A stretch of DNA of 64,000 nucleotides from CAZUYC01 sp964624475. GTDB lineage: Bacteria; Myxococcota_A; UBA9160; SMWR01. The position numbers and the translations under genes are program-made. This document shows positions 54,723 to 63,685 of this stretch, piece by piece (within the stretch, counting starts at the first letter, position 1; each line of letters begins with the position of its first letter). The stretch lies in contig CAZUYC010000042.1 of the NCBI GenBank assembly GCA_964624475.1, positions 1-64,000 of the forward strand. Reading direction: 5' to 3'. The notes under the pieces were generated by a model that was not told the DNA's origin, did no database searches, and saw nothing but the letters and a program-made list of their open reading frames with translations.

Positions 54723-55352
54723 CTAGCGGAGCGGGAATCCAACCAGCTCCTCGAGCTCCGCGAGCGCCCGGTCCGGGTCGTCGACCTTGATGGTCGCGAG
54801 GCCGAGCTCCCTGGCGGGCTTCAGGTTGCGGCCGATGTCGTCGAGGAAGGCGGTCTCGCCCGCCCCGACCCCGAGCGCGGCGAGCGTGTGGCGGTAGATC
54901 CGGGGGTCGGGCTTGCGGAGCCCCAGCACGCACGACTCGACGAAGACGTCGAAGTGGCCGCGCAGGGCCCGGGTGCCGTCGCCTTCTCCGCTCCAGTTGT
55001 TGGTGAGGGCGGCGGCCTTGAGCCCGCGCTCGCGGATCCGCGCGACCGCGGCGAGCATCGCCGGCCGCGGAGCCGAGCCGGCCGCGATCCGCTCCATCAT
55101 CGCCCGCGCCGCCACGCCGTGCCCGGCCCGCGCGCAGTCGACCTCGAAGTCGGCGTAGAAGCGCTCGAGTTCGAGCTCCCCGCGCTCGAGGCGCGACCAG
55201 GCGCCCCCGGGGCCGCTCTCCACCACGACCCGGTTCACGAAGCCCGCCGGGATCCCGTGCTCGCGCTCGAAGCCCGCGATCGCGGCGAGCGGCGAGCCGA
55301 GCACGACGCCGCCAAGGTCGAAGATCACGGCCGCGAGCCGCCGCTGCGTCAT
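54723..55352 (-). CDS. HAD-superfamily hydrolase
   Basis: 209 residues. Motif I is VIFDLGGVVLGSP, with the second Asp of DxD replaced (D-L-G), as in the epoxide-hydrolase-N-terminal-domain subgroup. Motif II LTNNWSGE, motif III KPDPRIYRHTL and motif IV FLDDIGRNLKPARELG complete the site. It is probably a small-molecule phosphatase with a helical cap domain (30-100). Its 5' end overlaps the end of the rarD gene by four bases (ATGA). Confidence 0.85.
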   Translation of the reverse strand: MTQRRLAAVIFDLGGVVLGSPLAAIAGFEREHGIPAGFVNRVVVESGPGGAWSRLERGELELERFYADFEVDCARAGHGVAARAMMERIAAGSAPRPAMLAAVARIRERGLKAAALTNNWSGEGDGTRALRGHFDVFVESCVLGLRKPDPRIYRHTLAALGVGAGETAFLDDIGRNLKPARELGLATIKVDDPDRALAELEELVGFPLR

Positions 55353-56254
55353 CGGATCGCTTCCGCCGCCGGAGCGGGTCGTCCGCGCGAGGCCCGCAAG
55401 GCGCCCCGGCCGTAGATCGCGAGCGCGAGCCAGACGCAGCCGAAGGCGAGGGCGTGGGTGCGCGTGAAAGCCTCGCCGAAGGCGAAGACGGCGAGCAGGA
55501 AGGTGACGCTCGGCGCGAGGTACTGCAAGAAGCCGAGGGTCGCGAGCCGAAGCCTGCGCGCCGCGCTGTTGAACCAGAGCAACGGCGCGGCGGTGACGGC
55601 GCCGCTCCCGGCGACGAGGGCCTGCACCTTCCCGTTCGCTTCCGGGAGAGCGGCGCCGCCGTCGGCGCCGAGGGTCAGCAGGTAGGCCGCGGCAAAGGGG
55701 GCGAGCAGCATCATCTCGAGGCCGAAGCCCGCGACGGGGCCCACCGGTGCTCGCTTGCGCACGAGGCCGTAGACGCCGAAGCTGCCGGCGAGGGCGAGGG
55801 CGATCCAGGGTGGCTCGGCGAGCCCGACCGCGAGGATCACGACCCCGGCGGTCGCGAGGGCGAGCGCTCCGAGCTGCGCACCCGAAAGACGCTCACCGAG
55901 GAAGGCGACGCCGAGCCCCACGTTCACGAGCGGCGCCACGTAGTAGCCGAGGCTCGTCGCGAGCACGCGGTCGGTTGCGATCGCCCACAGGAAGACGAGC
56001 CAGTTGCCCGCCAGCAGCCACGCCGCCAGCAGGATCGGGAGCCCATGGCGCGGCGAGGTGACGCAGCGTCGGACCTCGGGCCAGGCGCGCGCGGCCACCA
56101 CCAGCGCCGCCCCCACGGCGCAGGACCAGAGGATGCGGTGCCCGAGGAGCTCCCCGGGCGGGACCTCCTCGACGGCCTTCCAGTAGAGCGGCATGAGGCC
56201 CCAGAAGGCGTAGGCGGCGGTCGCGTAGATCGCTCCGGACCACGAGTCGTTCAC
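55349..56254 (-). CDS. rarD: EamA family transporter RarD
   Basis: 301 residues, ten membrane helices. The opening IYATAAYAFWGLMPLYWKAV and HRILWSCAVGAALVVAARAW are typical of RarD; YYVAPLVNVGLGVAFLGERL and LQYLAPSVTFLLAVFAFGEA mark the two EamA repeats. It is a drug/metabolite exporter of uncertain substrate. It is divergent from the SIMPL gene with a TACAGT hexamer between them. Confidence 0.92.
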   Translation of the reverse strand: MNDSWSGAIYATAAYAFWGLMPLYWKAVEEVPPGELLGHRILWSCAVGAALVVAARAWPEVRRCVTSPRHGLPILLAAWLLAGNWLVFLWAIATDRVLATSLGYYVAPLVNVGLGVAFLGERLSGAQLGALALATAGVVILAVGLAEPPWIALALAGSFGVYGLVRKRAPVGPVAGFGLEMMLLAPFAAAYLLTLGADGGAALPEANGKVQALVAGSGAVTAAPLLWFNSAARRLRLATLGFLQYLAPSVTFLLAVFAFGEAFTRTHALAFGCVWLALAIYGRGALRASRGRPAPAAEAIR

Positions 56255-56316
56255 GGACGGGCAGGATACAGTGGGTCGGAAACGCGCGGGCGGAGGGACC
56301 GCGAGGAGGAAGGGTC

Positions 56317-57015
56317 ATGAGGACGAGGGCGGCTCTTGCGGGGATCGCGCTGGTGGCGTGCGTGGCGGCGACGGGGGCCTTCGCGGCCGAGGACCGGCCG
56401 AACCGGCGCGTCGGCTTCTCGGTCGAGCGCTCGAGCGAGGTCGCGAACGACTGGGTGACGGGGGTCCTCTCGGTCACCCACGAGGACCCGAGCGCGGCGG
56501 AGGTCGCGGCGCGCATCAACCGCGACATGACCTGGGCGCTCGACCTCGCGAAGAAGCGGAGCCCCGTCCGCGCGCGCAGCGGCGGCTACTCGACGCTGCC
56601 GGTCCACGACCCGAAGCGCGGGAGCGTCCGCCACTGGCGCGGCGCGCAGGAGCTCGTGCTCGAGAGCGGCGACGTCGCCGCGCTCACCGCCCTGGTGGGC
56701 GAGCTCCAGGAGCGGCTCCAGGTCCAGTCGCTCGCGTTCAGCGTCTCTCCCGAGCGGCGGCGCAAGATCGAGGAGGAGCTCGTCGTCGAGGCGCTCGAGG
56801 CCTTCCAGACGCGCGCCGACCTCGTCCGCAGGACCTTCGGCGCCTCGGGTTACCGCCTCGTCGAGGTCCACGTCGGGACGGGGGGCGGCGGCCCCCCGCC
56901 CGTGCGCCCGATGATGCGCGCGATGGCGGCCGACGCGGAGATGATGCCCCCGGCGGTCGAGGGCGGGACCAGCGAGATCACGGCCTCCGCCCACGGGTCG
57001 ATCGAGCTGGAATAG
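56317..57015 (+). CDS. SIMPL-domain (DUF541) periplasmic protein
   Basis: 232 residues with a signal peptide (ending GAFAAED). The SIMPL (DUF541) fold shows in WVTGVLSVTHEDPSAAEVAA, GGYSTLPVHDP, LQVQSLAFSVSPERRRKIEE and the C-terminal SEITASAHGSIELE. AGGAGGAAGGGTC before ATG is a strong ribosome site, and TACAGT is at 56267. The role in known relatives is stress resistance in the cell envelope. It stands alone. Confidence 0.85.
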   Translation: MRTRAALAGIALVACVAATGAFAAEDRPNRRVGFSVERSSEVANDWVTGVLSVTHEDPSAAEVAARINRDMTWALDLAKKRSPVRARSGGYSTLPVHDPKRGSVRHWRGAQELVLESGDVAALTALVGELQERLQVQSLAFSVSPERRRKIEEELVVEALEAFQTRADLVRRTFGASGYRLVEVHVGTGGGGPPPVRPMMRAMAADAEMMPPAVEGGTSEITASAHGSIELE

Positions 57016-57063
57016 GCGGCCGCGCCCGACGCCGCGGACGGACGGGACGGACGGGGACGCGGA

Positions 57064-57175
57064 CGGGGACGGTGTTCAGATGTTCGAGATATTCAGATTC
57101 TCCTTCACCACGGGAGCATTCCCGGGGCTCGTTTCGGAGAATCTGAATATCTCGAACATCTGAACACCGTCCCCG
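57064..57175. repeat. REP/RAYT-type hairpin with 40-bp perfect inverted arms
   Basis: Arms 57064-57103 and 57136-57175 are perfect reverse complements over 40 bases (CGGGGACGGTGTTCAGATGT at the left end). The 32-base loop contains a small hairpin (CGGGA-GCAT-TCCCG). The GGGGACGGTGTTC end matches the terminal hairpins often seen around REP-associated tyrosine transposases and their non-autonomous relatives in deltaproteobacteria. GGACGG direct repeats precede it. No transposase is in this window. The structure would form an extremely stable cruciform or RNA hairpin ahead of the next gene. Confidence 0.85.
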
Positions 57176-57193
57176 CCCCAACCACCCCCGCCC

Positions 57194-59323
57194 ATGCGGA
57201 GCCTTCGTAGCGCCTGCGCCCGCGCCGCCGCCCGCCTCCCGGCCGATCTCCCGGACTGGGTGGCGGGCGCCGCGCTGCTCTGGGTGGCGGGATGCCTGCT
57301 CGTCACGAGCGCGCGCCCGATCGAGACCAACGACTTCTGGTGGCACGCGAAGCTCGGGGCCATCTTCGCGGCCGAGGGCCTCGACCTCGAGGCCGATCCG
57401 CTGACGCACACCGCGCCGCCGGGTCCACCCCCGCGCGCGCAGTGGCTCTTCGGTCTCGGGCTGCACGCCGTGCGCCGGATCGGGGGCTTCGCCGCCCTGC
57501 GCGCCGCGCACGCGGGGCTCGTCCTGGCGGCGCTCGCGCTCGCCTACGCCTCGCTGCGCGCCGCGGGCGCGCGCCGGCCCGCGGCCTGCGCCGCGACGGC
57601 GGCCTTCGCGGTCCTCGGCTGGTACCGCTTCATCCAGCTCCGGCCCGACCTCTTGAGCATCCCGGCGACGCTGCTGCTCTACCGGCTCGTGCTGCTCCCC
57701 ACCCTCCCGAGCTGGCCACGGGTGGGCGCCACGGCGGTACTCGTCGCGGTGTGGGCGCAGATGCACTCCCTCTATCTGCTGGGGCCCTGCCTGCTCGTCG
57801 CGGGCCTCGCGGGCGCGGGCCTGGAGGCGCTGGCCGCCTGGCGGAGGCCCGCACTTCGCTCGCCTCCCGTGCGGCGCGCCGGGCGGCTCGCGGCCGCGCT
57901 CGCGCTGGCGCTCCTGCTCTCGGCGCTCCATCCCGAGGGTCCGCAGGCGCATCTGGTCTTCCTGCGCGCGAGCGCCACGGCCTCGATCTTTGGGATCAGC
58001 GACGACTGGGCTCGCCTCGCGACGCTCGACCCCCGGGTGAGCTCGGCCGCCGTGAGCCCGCTCGTATCCACCCTGGCGAACGCGACGCTGGCCCTCTTCG
58101 CGGCCGCGACCGCGCTCCGCTTGCGGCGGGGCCGGGGAGCGCTCCGCGCGCTCGACCCGGTGGCGCTGGCCCTCGCCCTCGCAGGCGCTCTGGCGATGCT
58201 CGCGGCGGTGCGCTTCCTGTGGCTCGGCTTCTTCCCGCTCGCCTGCCTCGCGCGCTCCGGGCCCTGCGAGGGAGCGCGGCCCGCGCGCGGGCGCGACGCG
58301 GTCGCCGCCGCCGCGGGAGCGCTGCTGGCCGCGTCGCTCGCGGCGGGCTCGGGCCGCGACACCGCCACTCCGCTGGCCGGGCTCGGCGCCGGCTACTGGA
58401 CGCCGCACTACCGCGCCGAGAAGTTCTACGGCGAGGCCGTGAGCTTCCTCGCCCAGACGCGCCTCGCGGGCAAGCTCTGGAACGACTACCCGATCGGCGG
58501 CTTCCTCGACTACTGGCTCGCCCCGCGCCTGCGCACCTTCGTCGACGGCCGGCTCCACGTCTCGAAAGAGGTGCTGCGCGACGGGGCGGCGATCGCCGGC
58601 CGCTCGGGGGGTCTCCCCGGGGAGACCTACCTCGACACGCTCGAGCGTCGGCAGGTGGACGTCTTCCTCGGAGTCGGGACCCCGCCGGCCGCCCCGGTCG
58701 GCGAGCGGCGCCCGGACCGCTACACGGTGGCGCACCTCGAGGGCGTCCGGGAGTGGATTCCCGTCTTCCGCTCGCTCCGCTCGGCCGTCTACCTGCGGGC
58801 GAACCCGCGCAACCGCGCGAACCTCGAGCGGGTCTCGCGCTGGTACCGCCGCCAGCGGATTCCCTTCGACCCCGAGCGCGGCGTCGACGCGGGGGCCGTG
58901 GCGCGGGATCACCCGGAGTGGGCAGCCCGCCGGGGGATGGTGTGGGAGGGCTTCGGCCGCCTCCTGCAGGCGGCCCGCTCGAGCGACCCCGGCGAGCGCG
59001 CGGCGGCGCAGGAGCTCCTGGCCATCGCCTTCGGCAGGCTCGGCGCCCACGAGGACGCGCTCGCGATCGACGCGGAGCTCGCCGCGCGCGACCCCCTCGC
59101 CAAGGCCCCGCGCCGCCGCTCGGTCCACGCGCTGCTGCGCCTCGGCCGCCTCGACGACGCGCTCGCGGCCGCTAGCGAGCTCGTCCTGATCGACCGCGAG
59201 GATCCGATCTCGCGCGAGCACCTGCGCCTCGTCCGCCGCGCGCAGGCGCTGGCCGCGGCTCCGTATCGCTTTCCGGTAGCCGCCGCCACGGACCGCCTGC
59301 CGCTTCCGACGTTGGCTCCCTGA
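57194..59323 (+). CDS. GT-C-type polytopic membrane protein with soluble C-terminus
   Basis: 709 residues. Residues 1-400 form about ten membrane helices. The first periplasmic loop reads IETNDFWWHAKLGAIFAAEG followed by DPLTHT, where a D/H-rich 'xxWxHxxxGxxI...P..D' loop is typical of GT-C and related dolichol/polyprenyl-sugar enzymes. The soluble part (about 410-709) has a WNDYPIGGFLDYW strand region (a domain seen in such proteins) and an alpha-helical, repeat-like end (RSVHALLRLGRLDDALAAAS), reminiscent of TPR. The substrate is unknown. It lies directly behind the 40-bp hairpin, and its stop abuts the convergent sensor gene. Confidence 0.7.
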   Translation: MRSLRSACARAAARLPADLPDWVAGAALLWVAGCLLVTSARPIETNDFWWHAKLGAIFAAEGLDLEADPLTHTAPPGPPPRAQWLFGLGLHAVRRIGGFAALRAAHAGLVLAALALAYASLRAAGARRPAACAATAAFAVLGWYRFIQLRPDLLSIPATLLLYRLVLLPTLPSWPRVGATAVLVAVWAQMHSLYLLGPCLLVAGLAGAGLEALAAWRRPALRSPPVRRAGRLAAALALALLLSALHPEGPQAHLVFLRASATASIFGISDDWARLATLDPRVSSAAVSPLVSTLANATLALFAAATALRLRRGRGALRALDPVALALALAGALAMLAAVRFLWLGFFPLACLARSGPCEGARPARGRDAVAAAAGALLAASLAAGSGRDTATPLAGLGAGYWTPHYRAEKFYGEAVSFLAQTRLAGKLWNDYPIGGFLDYWLAPRLRTFVDGRLHVSKEVLRDGAAIAGRSGGLPGETYLDTLERRQVDVFLGVGTPPAAPVGERRPDRYTVAHLEGVREWIPVFRSLRSAVYLRANPRNRANLERVSRWYRRQRIPFDPERGVDAGAVARDHPEWAARRGMVWEGFGRLLQAARSSDPGERAAAQELLAIAFGRLGAHEDALAIDAELAARDPLAKAPRRRSVHALLRLGRLDDALAAASELVLIDREDPISREHLRLVRRAQALAAAPYRFPVAAATDRLPLPTLAP

Positions 59324-60694
59324 TCAGCCCGGGCGCGGCCCCGCACTCTGCGGAGCGGGCGGCGTCGCAGCCGGGGGCCGTGCGGGGAGCGCGCGCGCGT
59401 CCGCGACCGCGGCCGGCAGGAAGACGGTGAAGGTCGATCCTCGCTTCGGGTCCACCTCCGCCGAGAGGTCGCCGCCGCCACGGCGCAGCGCGCGCACGAG
59501 GTGCGCCAGCGCGAGGCCATCGCGCGCTTCGGCCCGGCCCGGGTCGAAGGCCCTTGCCAGGGCCTCGGCATCGGGGCCGCGACCGGTGTGGGAGACCGAG
59601 AGCGTCACGTAGCGCGCGGCGTCGCCCGCGAGGCTCGCGCCGGAGAGCGTCAGCGTTCCGCCGGCCGACATCGCGTCCACGGCGTGTCCCACGAGCGTGA
59701 GCAGCAAGCTCTCGAGGGGCACGCCCGGGTCGCGGGCCCGGCTCGGCCCGGCCGCCCGCACCACGAGGCGCACGCGCGGCTCGACGAGGTCGCGGATGCG
59801 GCGCTCGACGCGGCGCAGGACCTCGTTCACGTCGATCTCCGACCGGCGCACCCGCCGCCTCGCCGCCGCCGGGAGATCGCGGGAGCCGGCCCTCCGCTCT
59901 GCGTCGCTTCGCTGCGGGGTCGCGTGCCGCTCGATCTCGACGGCGATCCATTGCGCCATCAGGGCGAGCAGGTCCTTGTGGCTGGCGGTGAAGCGCTGCG
60001 CAGAGGGCCTTCGACTCGCGAAGACGAGCGTGCCGAAGGGTTGGTTCTCCGCCACGACGCTGGTCCCGAGGTAGGCCTCGAGCCCGAGCGGGTCGCTCTC
60101 GGGAGGGCGGGCCCACGGCGCCCGCGAGACCCGCTCCACCGCGAGCGGCCGCTCCCCGGCGGCGCTATGCCGGCAGATCGTGTCGCCGAGGCGGAGTACG
60201 CTCCCGGCGGCGACGGGGAAGCCCTCGGGTGCGCGCAGCGCGCGCAGCTCGTAGCGTTCGCCGAGGATGCGCGACACGATGCCGATCTCGAGCCCGAAGC
60301 GCTCGCAGCCGAGCTCGAGGAGCGAGGCCAGCCGCTCGTCGAGCCGCCCGCGGCGATCCGCCGCGAGCTCCGTCACGGCCCGCACGCCCTGCATGCTGCC
60401 CCAGTGCAGGGCCTCGGCGAGCTCGAGCTCGTCGAGCGTCGCCGCGAAGGCGCGCACCGCGAAGAGCGCGGCCACCGCGGCCGCGAGTCCGGCGAGTGCC
60501 GCCGCGGTCGCCGCGTCGGCAGCGAGCGGGCGGCCCGCGTGCGCGACCAGGAGCGCCCCCTGGCCGAGGGCCGCGAGGATCACGAGCGCGGCGAGGACCC
60601 CGACGCGCATCTCCCCGCTGCGCCGGAGCAGGCGCACGGCGAGCGCGAGCGAGAGCGCCTGGATCCCGATCGAGACCCACAGGACCACGGTCAC
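59324..60694 (-). CDS. GAF-domain sensor with degenerate histidine-kinase ATPase domain
   Basis: 456 residues from GTG 60694. Three membrane helices (5-85) lead into a GAF domain (about 115-255, with FPVAAGSVLRLGDTICRHSA and YLGTSVVAENQPFGTLVFAS). The C-terminal HATPase_c-like domain has lost key residues: the N-box reads TLVGHAVDAM where NLxxNAxDA is expected (H337 for Asn), the G1 box reads SHTGRG for DTGxG (H369 for Asp), and the G2 region is RDGLALA. No H-box phosphoacceptor is visible. The fold is therefore probably retained, but ATP hydrolysis and autophosphorylation are unlikely. It may be a pseudokinase. It is divergent from the PfkB gene. Confidence 0.78.
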   Translation of the reverse strand: MTVVLWVSIGIQALSLALAVRLLRRSGEMRVGVLAALVILAALGQGALLVAHAGRPLAADAATAAALAGLAAAVAALFAVRAFAATLDELELAEALHWGSMQGVRAVTELAADRRGRLDERLASLLELGCERFGLEIGIVSRILGERYELRALRAPEGFPVAAGSVLRLGDTICRHSAAGERPLAVERVSRAPWARPPESDPLGLEAYLGTSVVAENQPFGTLVFASRRPSAQRFTASHKDLLALMAQWIAVEIERHATPQRSDAERRAGSRDLPAAARRRVRRSEIDVNEVLRRVERRIRDLVEPRVRLVVRAAGPSRARDPGVPLESLLLTLVGHAVDAMSAGGTLTLSGASLAGDAARYVTLSVSHTGRGPDAEALARAFDPGRAEARDGLALAHLVRALRRGGGDLSAEVDPKRGSTFTVFLPAAVADARALPARPPAATPPAPQSAGPRPG

Positions 60695-60736
60695 GGCGGG
60701 CTAGCCTAACCGATCGCGGCGGAAGCGGGAGGATCC

Positions 60737-61675
60737 ATGCGCGCCCCACGCGTCGTCGGCCTCGGCCTCTGCGTCGTCGATCACCTCTACCGCGTCGACG
60801 GCCTCGACCTCGCGCCCGGACGCCTCCGCTACCGCGAGCGCCGGGTGGCGAACGGCGGCATGACCGCGACGGCGCTCGCGCAGGCCGCGGCGCTCGGCTG
60901 CGAGGCCCACCTGCTCTCGGTCGTGGGCGACGATCCCGATGGCCACCGCCTGCGCCGAGCGCTGCGCGAGCTCGGGGTGAACACGCGTCGCCTGATCCTC
61001 TCGCGCGAGATCCCGACGACCGTCGCCGTGGTCCTCGTCGATTCGCGCAGCGGCGAGCGCCGCTTCGTCGTGCCCGAGCGCCGTCGCATCGAGGCCGACG
61101 CGCCCCCCCTCGACCTCGACGCGATCACCCCCGGTGCCTGCCTGCTCGTCGACGGCCACTTCCCGGCGCAGGCGCTCCGCGCGGCCCGCCGCGCCCGGGC
61201 GGTGGGCGCGACCGTGATCGGCGACTTCCATCGCGCGACCCCGGGCGTTCGGCGCCTGCTCCCCCTGGTGGATCACCCGATCGTCGCGGAGGAGTTCTCC
61301 GCTTCCCGGGGGGAGGATCCTCGGCGCACGCTGCGCGAGCTCGCGGCCGTCTGTCCCGGAACGCCGGTCGTGACCCTCGGCCGCCGCGGCGGGCTCTATC
61401 TCGACCGAGGGCGCGTGCGGCGCTTCCGCGCGTTTCCGGCCCGCGTCGTCGACACGACCGGCGCAGGCGACGCACTGCACGGCGCCTTCGCGGCCGGGCT
61501 CGCGCACGGGCTCCCGCCGGGCGCCTGCCTCGAGCTCGGCGCGCGCGCCGCCGCCCGGGCCTGCACGGCGCTCGGCGGCACCGGGAGCCTGCTCCCACGC
61601 GCCGAGTTCCTGCGCCTCCTGCGGCGAGCGGGGAGGCGAGGCGCGCCTAGCGCATCAGGGCCACGAGGTCGCTGA
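60737..61675 (+). CDS. PfkB-family carbohydrate/nucleoside kinase
   Basis: 312 residues. The N-terminal signature is VVGLGLCVVDHLYRVDGL, GGMTATALAQAAALG is the substrate-binding segment, and the C-terminal catalytic motif is DTTGAGDALHGAFAAGLAHG with D455-like Asp conserved as the base (GAGD). VVTLGRRGGLYL is the ATP-binding strand. It phosphorylates a sugar or a related hydroxyl compound; the substrate is not evident. GGGAGGATCC precedes the start, and TAGCCT at 60702 is the -10 candidate, shared on the other strand with the divergent sensor gene. The 3' end overlaps prc by 29 bases. Confidence 0.85.
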   Translation: MRAPRVVGLGLCVVDHLYRVDGLDLAPGRLRYRERRVANGGMTATALAQAAALGCEAHLLSVVGDDPDGHRLRRALRELGVNTRRLILSREIPTTVAVVLVDSRSGERRFVVPERRRIEADAPPLDLDAITPGACLLVDGHFPAQALRAARRARAVGATVIGDFHRATPGVRRLLPLVDHPIVAEEFSASRGEDPRRTLRELAAVCPGTPVVTLGRRGGLYLDRGRVRRFRAFPARVVDTTGAGDALHGAFAAGLAHGLPPGACLELGARAAARACTALGGTGSLLPRAEFLRLLRRAGRRGAPSASGPRGR

Positions 61676-63596
61676 GCACGAGCAGCGCCTCCTCCACCTC
61701 GGGGCGCCGCTCGTCGGGCTTCGCCTCCGCGGGTTCCGCGGGCTCCGCGGGCTCGCCCCCCTCCTCCTCGCGCTCGGCGAGGAACTCGGCCACCTGGACC
61801 GCGGGGGGGCGCCCTTCGCGCTCCTCGACCTTCTTGCGGATCTCGGCGAACTCCGGGCTCGCCGCCACGCGCTTGCGGGAGCGGCGCCCGAGCTCGGCCA
61901 GGATCGAGTCGCCGACCGGCTGCCAGCGGGACTCCGCGCCGTTCGCCGTGTCGCTGAGGAAGGCCGACGTCTCGTGGGGCGGGATCGAATAGGGCTGGGT
62001 CTTCTCGCCGTACTCCTCGCCCGCGAGCAGCGACGGGATCACCACGTCCGAGGCCACCCCGTCGTGCTGCGTCGAGAGCCCGCCGGGCCGGAAGAAGAGC
62101 TGGGTCGTGATCTTGAGCGCCCCGTCGCCGTGGGGGAGCGTCGAGACCGTCTGCACCGTCCCCTTCCCGAAGGTGTGGTCGTCCCCCACGATCACGGCGC
62201 GCCGGTAGTCCTTGAGCGCCCCGGCCAGGATCTCCGACGCCGAGGCGGAGACCCGGGAGGTCAGCACGACGAGCGGGCCGGAGTAGAGCACGCCGCGGTC
62301 GTGGTCGCGCTGGATCTGGCGTTCGCCGTCCGAGTTCTCGATCGCGACGATGGCTCCGGAGCGCAGGAAGAAGCCGGAGACGGTCACGGCGTGCTGGAGC
62401 AGCCCCCCGCCGTTGCGCGAGAGGTCGAGGACCAGGCCGTCGGCCTTCTCCTCCGTCGCCTGCCGCAAGAGCCGCTCGACGTCCTTGGTCGACTGCCGCT
62501 GCGTCGGGTCCGCGTCTCCGTAGAAGGAGGGCAGCTCTAGGACGCCGAGCTTCTGCTTGCGGGCTTCGATCTCGCGCTCCTCGAAGCGCAGGCTCGCCGC
62601 CTGCTCCTCGAGGTCGATCTTGTCGCGCACGATCGCGACGTTGAAGCGCTCCGTGCTCTCCCCCTCGCGCAGGATGGTCAGGTCCACGCGGCTGCCGGCC
62701 TTGCCGCGGATCAGGGACACCGCCTCGCGCAACGGCATGTCGATGACGTCGACGAAGTCGCCGTTCCCCTTGGGCGCGACGGCGATGATCTTGTCCTTCG
62801 GGCGCAGCACCTTCTGGCGATCGGCGGCGCCGCCCGGGATGATCCGCTCGGCCACGGCGTAGCCGTCCTGCTCCGAGAGGGCGACGCCGATCCCCTCGAG
62901 CGAGAGCGACATCCCGATGCGAAAGTCCTCGAGCACCTTGGCCGAGAGATAGCTCGAGTGCGGGTCGAGCGAGCCCGCGAAGGCGTCGAGGAAGTCCCCG
63001 TAGACCTCGTGGGGCGGCGTCTCGAGCAGGCGGCGGAAGCGCCGGTCGTAGCGCTCGGCGAGCTTGCGGCGGGCCTCGGCGAGCTCCGTCCCGTTCGAAA
63101 CGTAGGTCGCCATCTGGAAGTGGGCCCAGTTGCGCAGGAGCGCGTCGCGCTCCTGCGGCGTCGCCGGGTTGCCGCGCTCCTCCGGATCGAGGACCAGGGT
63201 CGCCTTCTCGTCGAGGGCGTAGCTCTCCGCGGAGACGAACTCGCGCACGAACTTCGCGGTGCGCTCGTGGTGGCGCACCAGGTTCTTGTGCAGGTCGGCC
63301 AGGGGCTTGCAGTCGCCCCCCCGGATGCGGTCGAAGACGCCGCGCATCGACTCGTTCACGGCCCGGACCTCGGCCCGGGTGAGCAGCATGCGCGACGGGT
63401 CGAGGCGACGGAGGTAGGTCTCGACCGTCCGCGCCTCGAGCTCGGGCCCAAGCGGGGTGCGCTGGACGTGGCCGCGCAAGAAGTCCTGCATCAGGTCGGG
63501 CAGCGCCCCGCAGGCGAGCTCCCCCGCGGCCGGCCCGGGGGCGAGCCCCAGCCAGAGCCCGGCGAGCGCGAGGGTACGGGAGAGGCGGTACGGCAT
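61647..63596 (-). CDS. prc: tail-specific protease Prc (S41)
   Basis: 649 residues from ATG 63596. Signal peptide (1-25, ending PGPAAGE). The N-terminal helical domain has LDPSRMLLTRAEV, followed by LDPHSSYLSAK and a PDZ domain (about 235-320). The catalytic serine is S452 in SRVSASASEILAGAL and the lysine K478 in GDDHTFGKGTV, spaced as in E. coli Prc. The C-terminal region (from about 530) is the DUF3340-like domain, with a glutamate/proline-rich tail. It degrades proteins in the periplasm from their C-terminus. The start is weakly supported; TTG at 63635 is an alternative. Confidence 0.93.
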   Translation of the reverse strand: MPYRLSRTLALAGLWLGLAPGPAAGELACGALPDLMQDFLRGHVQRTPLGPELEARTVETYLRRLDPSRMLLTRAEVRAVNESMRGVFDRIRGGDCKPLADLHKNLVRHHERTAKFVREFVSAESYALDEKATLVLDPEERGNPATPQERDALLRNWAHFQMATYVSNGTELAEARRKLAERYDRRFRRLLETPPHEVYGDFLDAFAGSLDPHSSYLSAKVLEDFRIGMSLSLEGIGVALSEQDGYAVAERIIPGGAADRQKVLRPKDKIIAVAPKGNGDFVDVIDMPLREAVSLIRGKAGSRVDLTILREGESTERFNVAIVRDKIDLEEQAASLRFEEREIEARKQKLGVLELPSFYGDADPTQRQSTKDVERLLRQATEEKADGLVLDLSRNGGGLLQHAVTVSGFFLRSGAIVAIENSDGERQIQRDHDRGVLYSGPLVVLTSRVSASASEILAGALKDYRRAVIVGDDHTFGKGTVQTVSTLPHGDGALKITTQLFFRPGGLSTQHDGVASDVVIPSLLAGEEYGEKTQPYSIPPHETSAFLSDTANGAESRWQPVGDSILAELGRRSRKRVAASPEFAEIRKKVEEREGRPPAVQVAEFLAEREEEGGEPAEPAEPAEAKPDERRPEVEEALLVLSDLVALMR

Positions 63597-63685
63597 GATC
63601 GCTGGTCGGTGGATGGGGAACGACCTCCGAGTCAATTACCACACCAGGATTGGCCGCACCCACCCCGAACCGGCATCCTACCCGG

